Positions 1 through 6,847 are shown, counted from the first letter of the stretch. The stretch is DNA of 14,901 nt from Chloroflexota bacterium (GCA_019247135.1 JAFAPL010000361.1:1-14901), one strand, 5' to 3'. Notes: a model not told the origin generated them from the letters alone. Translations and numbers: made by a program.

Positions 1-976
1 CCCCAGCCTCGACCGTGCCCAGGTACTCCACGACTTTGAGGTTGGGCGTGCAGCAGGCGAGGTGGAGGTGGACGAGCTGCACGGCGTGAGGCGCCACCGG
101 CAGGTTGAACGCATGCGCCAGGTGCGCCACCTTCATCCATTCGGTCACCCCGCCGACCCGGCCGACGTCGGGCTGGACGATATCGGCGCCGCCCTGCGAG
201 ATCAGGTCTTTGAAGCCATACTTGGTGTACTCGTGTTCGCCCGTCGCGACGGGAATGTCGATCGCGCGCGCAATCGCCGCCAGACCCGTGATGTCGTCGG
301 CGAGGACGGGTTCCTCGAACCAGTGCACGTCGTACTCCTGCATCCGACGCGCAAACCCGATGGCCTGTTTCGCGTAAAAACCGTTGTTGGCGTCCACAAA
401 GATCTCGACGTTGTCGCCCACCGCTTTGCGCACCGCGGCCAGGCGACGCAAGTCCTCGGCTTCGGAGTGGCCAAAGTCCTTGGCGACCTTCATCTTCACG
501 CGCGGGATGCCGCGCTCGACGTACCCGACCTGCTCTTTGACCAGCTCAGGTTCGGTGAAGGACGTCCACCCGCCGGAGCCATAAATCGGGACCGTGTCCG
601 TGTAGGGTCCGAGCAGACGATAGAGTGGCACGCCAAAGATCTTGGCCTTGAGGTCCCACAAGGCAATGTCGATGGTGGAGATGGCGCTGAAGGCGACGCC
701 TTTGCGGCCAAAGCCGCGGACGCGCCAGAACATGTCCTCCCAGAGCTTCTCGTGCGCGAGTGGATCCTGACCGATCAGCAGCGGCTTGAGGGTGTCCTGG
801 ATGATGCCGCGCGAGGTCGCGATCCCGGGGGCGAGACCTTCGAGTCCGCTGTCCGTGCGAATGTGCACGAACAGCCCGCCGCGTCCAGATTCGCGATGCC
901 GGATGGTTGCGTCCTGGATGCCCGGCATGTCGGGCATACGGAGGACGGTGGTGCTGACGTCGGTGATCTTCGTCAC
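1..976 (-). CDS. Mandelate racemase/muconate lactonizing enzyme family protein, partial (C-terminus off window)
   Basis: Enolase-superfamily enzyme that abstracts the proton alpha to a carboxylate, as a racemase or an acid-sugar dehydratase. About 325 residues are present, with the last 40-60 beyond the left edge. The N-terminal capping domain covers about residues 1-125 and the barrel follows. Starting from GTG at 976, I read the lysine pair KMK at 161-163, metal ligands D195 (VDANN), E221 (FEEP) and E247 (GEHEY), the Asp270/His297 dyad (QPDVGR, APHAV) and E317. From D195 onward these match the numbering of Pseudomonas mandelate racemase, which supports this start and the MR subgroup. The dyad plus KxK suits racemases and also many sugar-acid dehydratases, so the substrate cannot be assigned. 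An in-frame GTG 13 codons upstream is an alternative start. No clear ribosome-binding site is visible. It lies 62 bases downstream of the parB-like gene on the same strand, with a hairpin between them. Confidence 0.9.
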   Translation of the reverse strand, partial: MTKITDVSTTVLRMPDMPGIQDATIRHRESGRGGLFVHIRTDSGLEGLAPGIATSRGIIQDTLKPLLIGQDPLAHEKLWEDMFWRVRGFGRKGVAFSAISTIDIALWDLKAKIFGVPLYRLLGPYTDTVPIYGSGGWTSFTEPELVKEQVGYVERGIPRVKMKVAKDFGHSEAEDLRRLAAVRKAVGDNVEIFVDANNGFYAKQAIGFARRMQEYDVHWFEEPVLADDITGLAAIARAIDIPVATGEHEYTKYGFKDLISQGGADIVQPDVGRVGGVTEWMKVAHLAHAFNLPVAPHAVQLVHLHLACCTPNLKVVEYLGTVEAG

Positions 977-1013
977 CGTGCCACGATAGTCCAGCCGCGC
1001 CCATGCGGGCACA

Positions 1014-1037
1014 CACGGCGCGGGAGACCGCGCCGTG
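1014..1037 (-). terminator. Perfect 10-bp hairpin after the parB-like gene
   Basis: CACGGCGCGG (1014-1023) and CCGCGCCGTG (1028-1037) are perfect reverse complements around a 4-base loop. The hairpin starts one base past the stop codon (1041-1039) of the parB-like gene. No T-run follows on the minus strand, so it is a U-less terminator or a stabilising 3' hairpin; the position argues for ending the parB transcript before the racemase gene. Confidence 0.55.
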
Positions 1038-1038
1038 C

Positions 1039-1923
1039 TTAGCGGACCGGCAGCGCTGGGAAGATGCGGCGGCGAGGACCCGTCGGCGCACGCGCCAGCA
1101 GCGCAAGCTCCGAGAACAGGAGGCGCAGCTCACGTCGATCGGCTTCGGTCAGCTGCTCGGGTGTGATACTGCGCAGCTCGGTTCTGAAGCCGTGGATGCG
1201 TCGCGTCAGCCCGGGCGGACGGCCGCGCCGTCGACTCGCGGTAAAGCGATCGCGCGCCGCGGTTCGAACGCGCTGACGATCCCAGTGATGTTCGACGGCC
1301 TGGCTGAGCAGCTCGTAACGACTCGTGTCGCCCAGCGTCAGCAGCTCTTCGGCCGCCGAAACGGAAAGTTGATTCGCCAACACCGCGGGTGCCAGGAGTG
1401 GATCCTCGAACACACGCAGTCGCTTCGACACGTATGCCTGCGAGCGTTTGATCGCCGCCGCCACCTGACGTGTGGTCCACCCGCGTTCACGCACCAGCGT
1501 CTCTAGAGCCGCCGCTTCCTCGGTGGCCCTGAGATCCGCACGTTGCAGATTCTCGACTAGCGTCAAAATGTACGCCTCATCCACGTCGGCCGACCGGACG
1601 ATCGCGGGGGCTTCCTGCCAGCCGAGCTGCCGCAGCGCTTCGTACCGACGATGGCCGGCGATCAACTCGAAGTGATCGCCATCGCGTCGGACGACGAGTG
1701 GCTGGAGCAAGCCGTGATCGCGAATCGACGCGGTTAGCTCCTCCATACCGTCGATGGTTCGCCGAGGATTGCGACCCGTGATCGCGATCTTCGCGAGTGG
1801 AATGTTCTGCACTTCCCCGGCCAGGGCCGAGGTTGATTCGCCGAGTTGTCGATGCGGGTCGACCTCGGTACGTACCCGTGTACGGGTGCTCGCTTGTTTT
1901 TGAGTGATGACTTGATGCTCCAT
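1039..1923 (-). CDS. ParB/Spo0J-like nuclease-fold DNA-binding protein, orphan
   Basis: ParB-family protein of 294 residues. After a poorly conserved N-terminal 35-40 residues comes the ParB/Srx (CTPase) domain: IPLAKI then GRNPRR at about 50-55, AGHRRYEAL at about 89-97, and ENLQRADL at about 124-131. A helix-turn-helix follows at about 150-170 (TTRQVAAAIKRSQAYVSKRL). The C-terminal part is basic and does not resemble the usual ParB dimerisation domain. In canonical ParB proteins the second box reads GERR; here it is GHRR. No ParA ATPase is adjacent and I saw no canonical parS palindrome, so a role in chromosome segregation is unsupported. It could be a plasmid- or phage-derived relative or a ParB-like transcription regulator. 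The ATG at 1923 has a -10-like box 38 bases upstream. The gene is divergent from the GAF-domain gene. Confidence 0.88.
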   Translation of the reverse strand: MEHQVITQKQASTRTRVRTEVDPHRQLGESTSALAGEVQNIPLAKIAITGRNPRRTIDGMEELTASIRDHGLLQPLVVRRDGDHFELIAGHRRYEALRQLGWQEAPAIVRSADVDEAYILTLVENLQRADLRATEEAAALETLVRERGWTTRQVAAAIKRSQAYVSKRLRVFEDPLLAPAVLANQLSVSAAEELLTLGDTSRYELLSQAVEHHWDRQRVRTAARDRFTASRRRGRPPGLTRRIHGFRTELRSITPEQLTEADRRELRLLFSELALLARAPTGPRRRIFPALPVR

Positions 1924-1961
1924 GCGCGGTCCGCTTCGATTGGGACCTTCCCCGACCAGGG

Positions 1962-1967
1962 ATCATA
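1962..1967 (-). promoter_or_regulatory. Candidate -10 box for the parB-like gene
   Basis: On the minus strand this reads TATGAT, five of six matches to the sigma-70 -10 consensus. It would start transcription near 1955, giving a leader of roughly 30 bases before the ATG at 1923. There is no good -35 box; the -35 zone is instead filled by the phased repeats at 1971-2001, as expected for an activator-dependent or repressed promoter. Confidence 0.4.
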
Positions 1968-1970
1968 CCG

Positions 1971-2001
1971 GGTTGAGCCAGAGATTGAGCCGGATTGAGT
2001 C
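1971..2001. repeat. Three phased direct repeats (TTGAG core) in the parB/GAF intergenic region
   Basis: Plus-strand copies are GGTTGAGCC (1971-1979), GATTGAGCC (1983-1991) and GATTGAGTC (1993-2001). Start-to-start spacings are 12 and 10 bases, about one helical turn each, so all copies would lie on nearly the same face of the DNA. They abut the candidate -10 box of the parB-like gene. I infer an operator or iteron-type binding site, possibly for the ParB-like protein itself. Confidence 0.5.
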
Positions 2002-2092
2002 ATTTGGAATCGGGCATGCGACTATCCACGCCGTGCGCACCCACCATCCTCGGCCTCGGCGAATCCATCCGGCGCGTTCGACAGGCCTGAAC

Positions 2093-2605
2093 GTGCCGGC
2101 ATTGAACGCGATGCGCACGGCCGAACGGGTCTTCGCCACCACACACACTCGGGCAGACCTGCTGGTTAGCGCGATCGACGCCCTGGCGAGCCAGCCAGGC
2201 CAGATGTGTCTGGTCTCGCTCGTCGACGGCGAGGCGCTTCGTCCCGCCGGCGTCGCTCACGCGCTGTCGTCCAGGACCGGCGAGCTACGCGAGCTGATCA
2301 ATCACTTGGGCAAGGGCGATGGCGCCGACGCGTTCAGCCGAGCCGCGCAGACGCAGTGCTCGCCGGTGCGCATGCGCATCGGTGATCCAGCGCTGCTCGA
2401 GCTGTGGTTACCGGACCCGTACTGGGACTATGCCCGCCGCACGTCCGTCAGCACGGTGATGGCTGCGCCGCTGGCGGTGCGGAACAAGGTGCTCGGCACG
2501 TTCTTGCTGTGGCGTGAGGGGGAAGGCGCGTCACCATATACGGCCAGCGATCAGGCGTACGTTGCCGGGCTCGCGGCGCGACTGGCGCTCGCGCTGAAGG
2601 GGTAG
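2093..2605 (+). CDS. GAF-domain protein
   Basis: Small single-domain protein of about 170 residues resembling a GAF sensor domain. After an N-terminal helix (AMRTAERVFATTH) there is a strand with VSLVDGEAL, a variable middle, a PYWDYARR segment, and a C-terminal half typical of GAF domains (VMAAPLAVRNKVLGTFLLWR, then YTASDQAYVAGLAARLALAL). GAF domains bind small ligands or nucleotides; no output domain is attached, so it may sense in trans. The reading frame is open from 1922, but the first 57 residues are Arg/Pro/His-rich and overlap the promoter and repeat region, so they are unlikely to be coding. I chose GTG at 2093, which has AGG seven bases upstream; ATG at 2111 is the alternative. It is divergent from the parB-like gene, so the two may be co-regulated through the shared repeats. 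It converges on the DUF35 gene. Confidence 0.72.
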   Translation: MPALNAMRTAERVFATTHTRADLLVSAIDALASQPGQMCLVSLVDGEALRPAGVAHALSSRTGELRELINHLGKGDGADAFSRAAQTQCSPVRMRIGDPALLELWLPDPYWDYARRTSVSTVMAAPLAVRNKVLGTFLLWREGEGASPYTASDQAYVAGLAARLALALKG

Positions 2606-2611
2606 TTCGGG

Positions 2612-2638
2612 CCGCCTGCCGCGACCGGGCAGGACGGC
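2612..2638. terminator. Bidirectional hairpin between convergent genes
   Basis: CCTGCC (2615-2620) pairs with GGCAGG (2628-2633) around a 7-base loop, with an outer GCC/GGC pairing (2612-2638) across short bulges. It sits in the 40-base gap between the stops of the GAF and DUF35 genes. No T-run is visible. A tandem duplication of GGCTTAC (2636-2649) follows and runs into the DUF35 stop codon. Confidence 0.4.
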
Positions 2639-2645
2639 TTACGGC

Positions 2646-3077
2646 TTACGCAGCCGCGGGACGGAAGCGCGGCAACGCGGTGCCCTGTCCCGTGTCGTGG
2701 AACACCAGCTCGACCGCTTGCCCGATTCTCACGCTGTCGGGATCGCAATCCACGATGTTGGTCATTACGCGCGGTCCCTCTTCCAGCTCCACGTACGCCA
2801 GCACGTAGGTGCCAACCTGTCTGTACTCAGGCAGGTCGGCCGCGCCGCGGCGGTTGACGGTGAAGCTGTAGACCGTCCCGCGGCCGCTGGCCGCAACCCA
2901 GGTGATCCGCAACGATGCGCACGCTGGACAGAATGGCCGCGGATACCAGATGTATGTATCGCAGTCCTCGCAACGCGGAAGCAGCAGTTTGCCTTGCGCG
3001 GTCGCATCCCAGAAGTTCTTGATCTCGGGCAACACGACCGGCGCCGGCGCCGGCAAAACTTGTTGCTGAGTCGTCAT
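2646..3077 (-). CDS. DUF35 zinc-ribbon/OB-fold protein, partner of the thiolase-like protein
   Basis: A 143-residue protein with the usual DUF35 architecture: an N-terminal helix (LPEIKNFWDATAQGKLLL), a rubredoxin-like zinc ribbon with Cys36-x2-Cys39 and Cys50-x2-Cys53, then an OB-fold from about residue 60 (GRGTVYSFTVNRRG, VGTYVLAYVELEEGPRVMTNIVD). Known DUF35 proteins are acyl-CoA-binding subunits that pair with thiolase-like partners, for example BbsA with BbsB in benzylsuccinate degradation and the ChsH2 DUF35 domain with Ltp2 in steroid side-chain cleavage. The thiolase-like gene ends 4 bases upstream on the same strand, so translational coupling is likely. A GGAGG lies 12 bases before the ATG, inside the end of the thiolase gene. 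The acyl-CoA substrate cannot be told from sequence. Confidence 0.9.
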   Translation of the reverse strand: MTTQQQVLPAPAPVVLPEIKNFWDATAQGKLLLPRCEDCDTYIWYPRPFCPACASLRITWVAASGRGTVYSFTVNRRGAADLPEYRQVGTYVLAYVELEEGPRVMTNIVDCDPDSVRIGQAVELVFHDTGQGTALPRFRPAAA

Positions 3078-3081
3078 GCGC

Positions 3082-4236
3082 TCAGGCGTCCTCCGTTCCC
3101 AGGATCAAGGTCGCGCTACCCATGCGCGTGCCGAGCGAGCCACCGGTGCCATGCACAAGCGCGAGGTTGCAGTTCGGAACCTGAACCGCGGGATGCGCCT
3201 CGCCACGCACCTGGCGCACGCCTTCCAGGACTTTCATCATCCCGCCCATGCCCGGGTGGTTGTTACACAGTCCGCCGCCGTCAGTATTGACAGGCAGGCG
3301 ACCGTCGGGCGACGACAGGCCGCCGTCGGCCACGAACTGTCCGCCCTTGCCCTTCTCACAGAAACCGAGGTCCTCGATCGTCTCGACGACCGTGATGGTG
3401 AAGGAGTCGTAGATCGAGGCGTATTTGATGTCGGCGGGCGTCACACCAGCTTCCTCGAACGCGCGCGGACCTGACCAGCGCGCGCCCGTGTAGGTCAGAT
3501 CGATGCGACCGTTGTTGAGGTGTTTCGGCGCTTCGCCCTGACCGAGGATCTTGACCTTCGGTCTGTTCAAGGTCCGCACTACCTCAGGACTGGCCACGAT
3601 CACGGCGCCGCCGCTGTCGGTCACCACACAGCAATCCAGACGATGCAGCGGGTCGCTGAGCATCGGCGACCCCAGGACCTCGTCGACCGTCACGGGGTTT
3701 TTCAATAGCGCATGCGGGTTGTACTGGGCGTGTCGCGAGGCGGCGACCTTCACCCACGCCAGTTGCTCGCTCGTCGTCCCGAACTCATACATGTGTCGTG
3801 TTGCCGCGAGCGCGTACATGCCGAGCGTGCTGGTCCCGTACACGACCTCGAACGACGCCTCCGGGCTGGTGCCAATCGAACGCGGCCCCGACTCGCTGCG
3901 GGGTCGATTGGCCAGCGTGACCAGTGCGACCGAGCATTTACCCATCGCGATCGCGGCGGCCGCGTGGCCGATCTGAAACACGGGCGATGAACCGCCGGTC
4001 ATCGTGGTATCGACGTACGACAGGTTGTTCAGCCCGAGATAGTCGGCCATGGCGAGGCCGACCATGCCTGTGCCGCCCGTGCAGAACAGGCCGTCCACAT
4101 CGGACAGAGACAAGCCGGCATCGGCCAACGCGCCGGAGGTCACCTCGGCGTGGATCTGCGCGACCGATTTGTCGGGGATGACGCGATCCGGATGTTCGTA
4201 GGCGCCGACGATGTACGCCTTGCCTCGAATGCTCAT
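3082..4236 (-). CDS. Thiolase-like (SCP2/lipid-transfer type) protein lacking the catalytic cysteines
   Basis: A 384-residue thiolase-superfamily protein of the acetyl-CoA acetyltransferase-like group that pairs with DUF35 proteins. The N-terminal half has AYIVGAYEHP and the helix DADVDGLF-like region (LSDVDGLFCTGG). Where classical thiolases carry the nucleophilic Cys in a CxSG motif, this protein reads MTGGSSPVFQ (about 79-88), with no Cys. The C-terminal half has NNHPGMGGMMK, keeping a His, and LVHGTGGSLG where thiolases carry the second Cys. With both cysteines absent, normal thiolysis is unlikely. Ltp2-type relatives are retro-aldolases on acyl-CoA, which I consider the best analogy but unproven. 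It starts 8 bases after the GNAT gene stop and is followed 4 bases later by the DUF35 gene, forming a three-gene operon. Confidence 0.88.
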   Translation of the reverse strand: MSIRGKAYIVGAYEHPDRVIPDKSVAQIHAEVTSGALADAGLSLSDVDGLFCTGGTGMVGLAMADYLGLNNLSYVDTTMTGGSSPVFQIGHAAAAIAMGKCSVALVTLANRPRSESGPRSIGTSPEASFEVVYGTSTLGMYALAATRHMYEFGTTSEQLAWVKVAASRHAQYNPHALLKNPVTVDEVLGSPMLSDPLHRLDCCVVTDSGGAVIVASPEVVRTLNRPKVKILGQGEAPKHLNNGRIDLTYTGARWSGPRAFEEAGVTPADIKYASIYDSFTITVVETIEDLGFCEKGKGGQFVADGGLSSPDGRLPVNTDGGGLCNNHPGMGGMMKVLEGVRQVRGEAHPAVQVPNCNLALVHGTGGSLGTRMGSATLILGTEDA

Positions 4237-4244
4237 GGCGAGCG

Positions 4245-4979
4245 CTAGGGTAAACGGCTCGGCGGGACGATTGCTGGAGGAACCAGCGCGAGCTCGGTGC
4301 GCCCCTCCGCACGCTGCTCGAGCTGCCTCGCGAAATATCCGGCACGCTCCAAGCCGAGCCAGCCGCTCCAGTAGGCGCGCAACGTCGCGACCACATAAGC
4401 GGTGGGGATGGTGTCCGCCGGTCGCTGCGGGCAGTAGAGAAGGTCCAACCTGGTCACTGGTCCGCCGTTCGGACCGCCAACGGGCTGCTCGTAACGAATG
4501 TCGACTCTGCCAAAGCCGAGGTGTTGAAAGATCTTTAGACGGCTGAACGGATCCATTCCGACGCGGTCCTCGGCGGCCAGTTCGGCCTCGTCCATTCGAG
4601 TTGGGTTCACGACGTCGATGAAGACGCCCGGGACCGCGTGCCCGGCAGCCTCGTTCAGCACCTCGAAGCGTTTCCGGTGCAGCGCTCGGGAGATGCCCTG
4701 CCCGCGCGCCTGGTGCGCCACGCCCATGAAGCTGGAGAACCCGCTGTCGGCTTCAGCCAGATAGTGGAACAGCGCACCGCCCAGGACGTGCCCATTCCGT
4801 TCGGCAACGATCAGGAAGTTGATGCGGGCCCCGGCCGCGTCCTCGAGCAGGCGACCGAACCATTCGGGCGGGATCAACGAGCCCTGGTCGTAATACACGG
4901 CGCGCTGGATGGCGCCGAACTCGTCCAGGGCGGCGTCGTTCGGGTCGGTGACGCGTCGAACGACTGGCGCGTCGGTCAT
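4245..4979 (-). CDS. GNAT-family N-acetyltransferase
   Basis: A 244-residue protein with a GNAT acetyl-CoA-binding fold. Motif A is visible at about residues 85-105: FMGVAHQARGQGISRALHRK, containing the RGQGI pyrophosphate loop after a beta strand. The preceding strands INFLIVAERNGHVLGGALFHYL fit the GNAT core. The C-terminal third (about 175-244) is an extension of no recognised function. The acceptor substrate is unknown. It is the first gene of the operon with the thiolase-like and DUF35 genes (8-base gap), so it may modify a small molecule or a CoA-linked intermediate in that pathway. The ATG at 4979 has AGG six bases upstream on the minus strand. Its start lies only 20 bases from the divergent methyltransferase start. 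Confidence 0.82.
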   Translation of the reverse strand: MTDAPVVRRVTDPNDAALDEFGAIQRAVYYDQGSLIPPEWFGRLLEDAAGARINFLIVAERNGHVLGGALFHYLAEADSGFSSFMGVAHQARGQGISRALHRKRFEVLNEAAGHAVPGVFIDVVNPTRMDEAELAAEDRVGMDPFSRLKIFQHLGFGRVDIRYEQPVGGPNGGPVTRLDLLYCPQRPADTIPTAYVVATLRAYWSGWLGLERAGYFARQLEQRAEGRTELALVPPAIVPPSRLP

Positions 4980-4999
4980 TGATAACCTGCCGAGCGAAC

Positions 5000-6190
5000 A
5001 TGCGCAGAAGCACCGATCGCATCCTCGTCTCGCACGCCGGCACGTTGCCGCGACCGCCTGAGATCGCCGAGCTTATTCGACAGGGCCCCGCTGGTGCGGC
5101 CGAGTTGACCAGAGTCCTGCCTGGCGCCGTCAAGGAGATCGTCCGCAAGCAGGTCGAAGCCGGCGTCGACATCGTCAACGATGGCGAGATCCCCAAGCGC
5201 GGTACCTTTTCGAGCTACATCCAGGAACGCATGCAGGGCATCGAGCCGCGAACCTTTGCGGCTGGAGAAGGCCCCCCGCCCAGAGACGTCAATGGACGAG
5301 ATCGACGCGACTTTCCGGGCTTCTTCGCGGCTGGACTGGGCGGCTTCGGCGCAGCACGCGGCGTTTTCGGTGGCGCGTCGGCGACGCGTCCGGAGGCTGG
5401 CGAGCGCACACTGCAGTTCTGCACCGGGCCGTTGAAGTACATCGGCCGACAAGGCGTCGAGACGGACATCGCCAACCTGAAGGCCGCGGTCGAAGGGGTG
5501 GACGTCGAGCCGTGGTTGCCGGCGATCACGCCCGGTACGGTCGAGCACTGGTTGTGGAACGAGCATTACCGCAGCGATGAGGAGTTTCTGTACGCCATCG
5601 CGGACGTTATGCACGAGGAGTACAGGGCAATTACCGACGCCGGCCTGGTGCTCCAATTGGATGATCCGGACCTACCTGATGGCTGGCAGATGTACCCGGA
5701 CCTGAGCATCGACGAGTACCGAAAGTATGCGCAATTACGTGTCGAGGCGTTGAACTATGGTTTGCGCGATATCCCAACGGACCGAACACGCTTCCACACC
5801 TGCTGGGGCAGCAGCCACGGACCCCACAAGAACGACATCCCGTTGCGCCACATCGTCGATGTGATCCTGCAGGTCAAGGCCGAGTGCATCTCGATCGAGG
5901 CTTCCAACGCGCGACACGGGCATGACTGGACCGTCTGGCAAGACGTTCGATTCCCGGATGGAAAATCGCTGATGCCTGGTGTAGTCGGACATTCGTCGGA
6001 TCTGATCGAGGACCCCGAACTCGTCGCCGAACGCCTGGTGCGCTATGCGCAGCTTGTCGGCCGCGAAAACGTCATCGCGGGCACCGACTGCGGCCTGGGC
6101 CAGCGTGTCGGTCACCCGGAGATCGTGTGGGCGAAGCTCGCGGCAAGTGCCGAGGGCGCGGGCATCGCAAGCAAGCAGCTCTGGAGTTAG
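5000..6190 (+). CDS. Cobalamin-independent methionine synthase (MetE C-terminal domain) family methyltransferase
   Basis: A 396-residue free-standing barrel like the C-terminal half of MetE. The start LVSHAGTLPRPPEI and the segment IVNDGEI are typical of this family. Zinc ligands appear intact: His266 and Cys268 (FHTCWGSSH), Glu300 (ISIEASN) and Cys364 (GTDCGLGQR), matching the His-Cys-Glu-Cys set of MetE. LQLDDPDL and LMPGVVGHSS are further family hallmarks. MetE itself is about 750 residues, so the N-terminal folate-binding half is absent. Such proteins may use other methyl donors or act on thiols, as epoxyalkane:coenzyme M transferase does, so a methionine synthase role is not assured. Residues about 80-135 form a Gly/Arg-rich variable insertion. 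I prefer ATG 5000 to the upstream TTG 4979, because SHAGTLPRP then sits at the normal distance from the N-terminus. Confidence 0.88.
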   Translation: MRRSTDRILVSHAGTLPRPPEIAELIRQGPAGAAELTRVLPGAVKEIVRKQVEAGVDIVNDGEIPKRGTFSSYIQERMQGIEPRTFAAGEGPPPRDVNGRDRRDFPGFFAAGLGGFGAARGVFGGASATRPEAGERTLQFCTGPLKYIGRQGVETDIANLKAAVEGVDVEPWLPAITPGTVEHWLWNEHYRSDEEFLYAIADVMHEEYRAITDAGLVLQLDDPDLPDGWQMYPDLSIDEYRKYAQLRVEALNYGLRDIPTDRTRFHTCWGSSHGPHKNDIPLRHIVDVILQVKAECISIEASNARHGHDWTVWQDVRFPDGKSLMPGVVGHSSDLIEDPELVAERLVRYAQLVGRENVIAGTDCGLGQRVGHPEIVWAKLAASAEGAGIASKQLWS

Positions 6191-6840
6191 TACAGGCAGC
6201 TATAGGACTGCTTCGTACTCTCCTCTGCTGAGCGCACAACTTCCTCGTGTTCGGAATCGCCGCGGTCCGGCGGGCGTATTTGATCGGCGATCATCCGCGA
6301 TAGCGACGGCATCTCAGACCGCTCCATGTAGCGCGCCGGATCCCAGACAGAGGCGCGCAGGGACGAGCGGCCGCAGTGAAAATATGCCTCCTCGACGTGG
6401 ACCACGATCGCCAGCAGCGGCTCTTTGCCCGCGACTGACAGCCGACCGAGCAGCTCGGAATCGCGCACCAGCTCGGCCGTACCGTTGACCCGCAGCGTTT
6501 CGTCCATACCCGGAATCAGGAACAACAACCCGACATGCGGGTTGGCCATGATGTTTTGCAGGGAGTCGAAGCGCTTGTTGCCAGGCCGATCCGGGATGGC
6601 CAGCGTGTGCTCATCGAGGACCGCGACAAACCCCGCCTGGTCGCCTTTAGGCGAGACATCACACCGACCGTCGCTGCCCGAGGTCGCCAGCGTCAAAAAC
6701 GGCGAGCGCTCGATGAACTTTCGGAAATAATCATCCAGGAACGGCAGCTGTTTGCGGACTGCGCGCTCGCTGGGCGTCCCCGCCAGCTCGCGCAGCTCGG
6801 CCAGACTGGTGATGCGAGGGCTCGTCGCGGTGTGTGTCAT
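6187..6840 (-). CDS. Pyridoxamine 5'-phosphate oxidase-family FMN-binding protein (MSMEG_1061-like)
   Basis: A 217-residue split-barrel flavoprotein. The pattern FIERSPFLTLATSGSDGRCDVSPKGDQAGFV (about residues 42-72), followed by LAIPDRPGNKRFDSLQNIMANPHVGLLFLIPG, is typical of the MSMEG_1061 group of PPOX-type proteins; DRPGNKR and NPHVGLLF are the recognisable FMN-site and barrel segments. A charged C-terminal tail (about 185-217) contains PPDRGDSEHEE. These proteins bind FMN or F420 and have mostly uncharacterised redox roles; true pyridoxine oxidation is unlikely. It is the last gene of the transporter operon, 21 bases after the thioesterase. A -10-like box (6848-6853) seven bases before the ATG suggests additional leaderless transcription. 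Its TAA overlaps the TAG of the convergent methyltransferase gene. Confidence 0.88.
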   Translation of the reverse strand: MTHTATSPRITSLAELRELAGTPSERAVRKQLPFLDDYFRKFIERSPFLTLATSGSDGRCDVSPKGDQAGFVAVLDEHTLAIPDRPGNKRFDSLQNIMANPHVGLLFLIPGMDETLRVNGTAELVRDSELLGRLSVAGKEPLLAIVVHVEEAYFHCGRSSLRASVWDPARYMERSEMPSLSRMIADQIRPPDRGDSEHEEVVRSAEESTKQSYSCLY

Positions 6841-6847
6841 CGGGTCG

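Noticed and set aside
62..1042. Long plus-strand open frame of 326 codons opposite the racemase gene
   Set aside because: It mirrors the high-GC codon pattern of the real minus-strand gene; its translation is Arg/His/Val-rich and resembles no family, while the minus strand shows a full enolase-superfamily enzyme.
1922..2092. N-terminal extension of the GAF gene back to 1922
   Set aside because: Arg/Pro/His-rich, crosses the parB promoter and phased repeats, and is unlike a GAF N-terminus; a start at 2093 or 2111 is more plausible.
3082..4236. Calling the thiolase-like gene a functional acetyl-CoA acetyltransferase
   Set aside because: Both catalytic cysteine positions appear to be replaced, so a thiolytic name would mislead.
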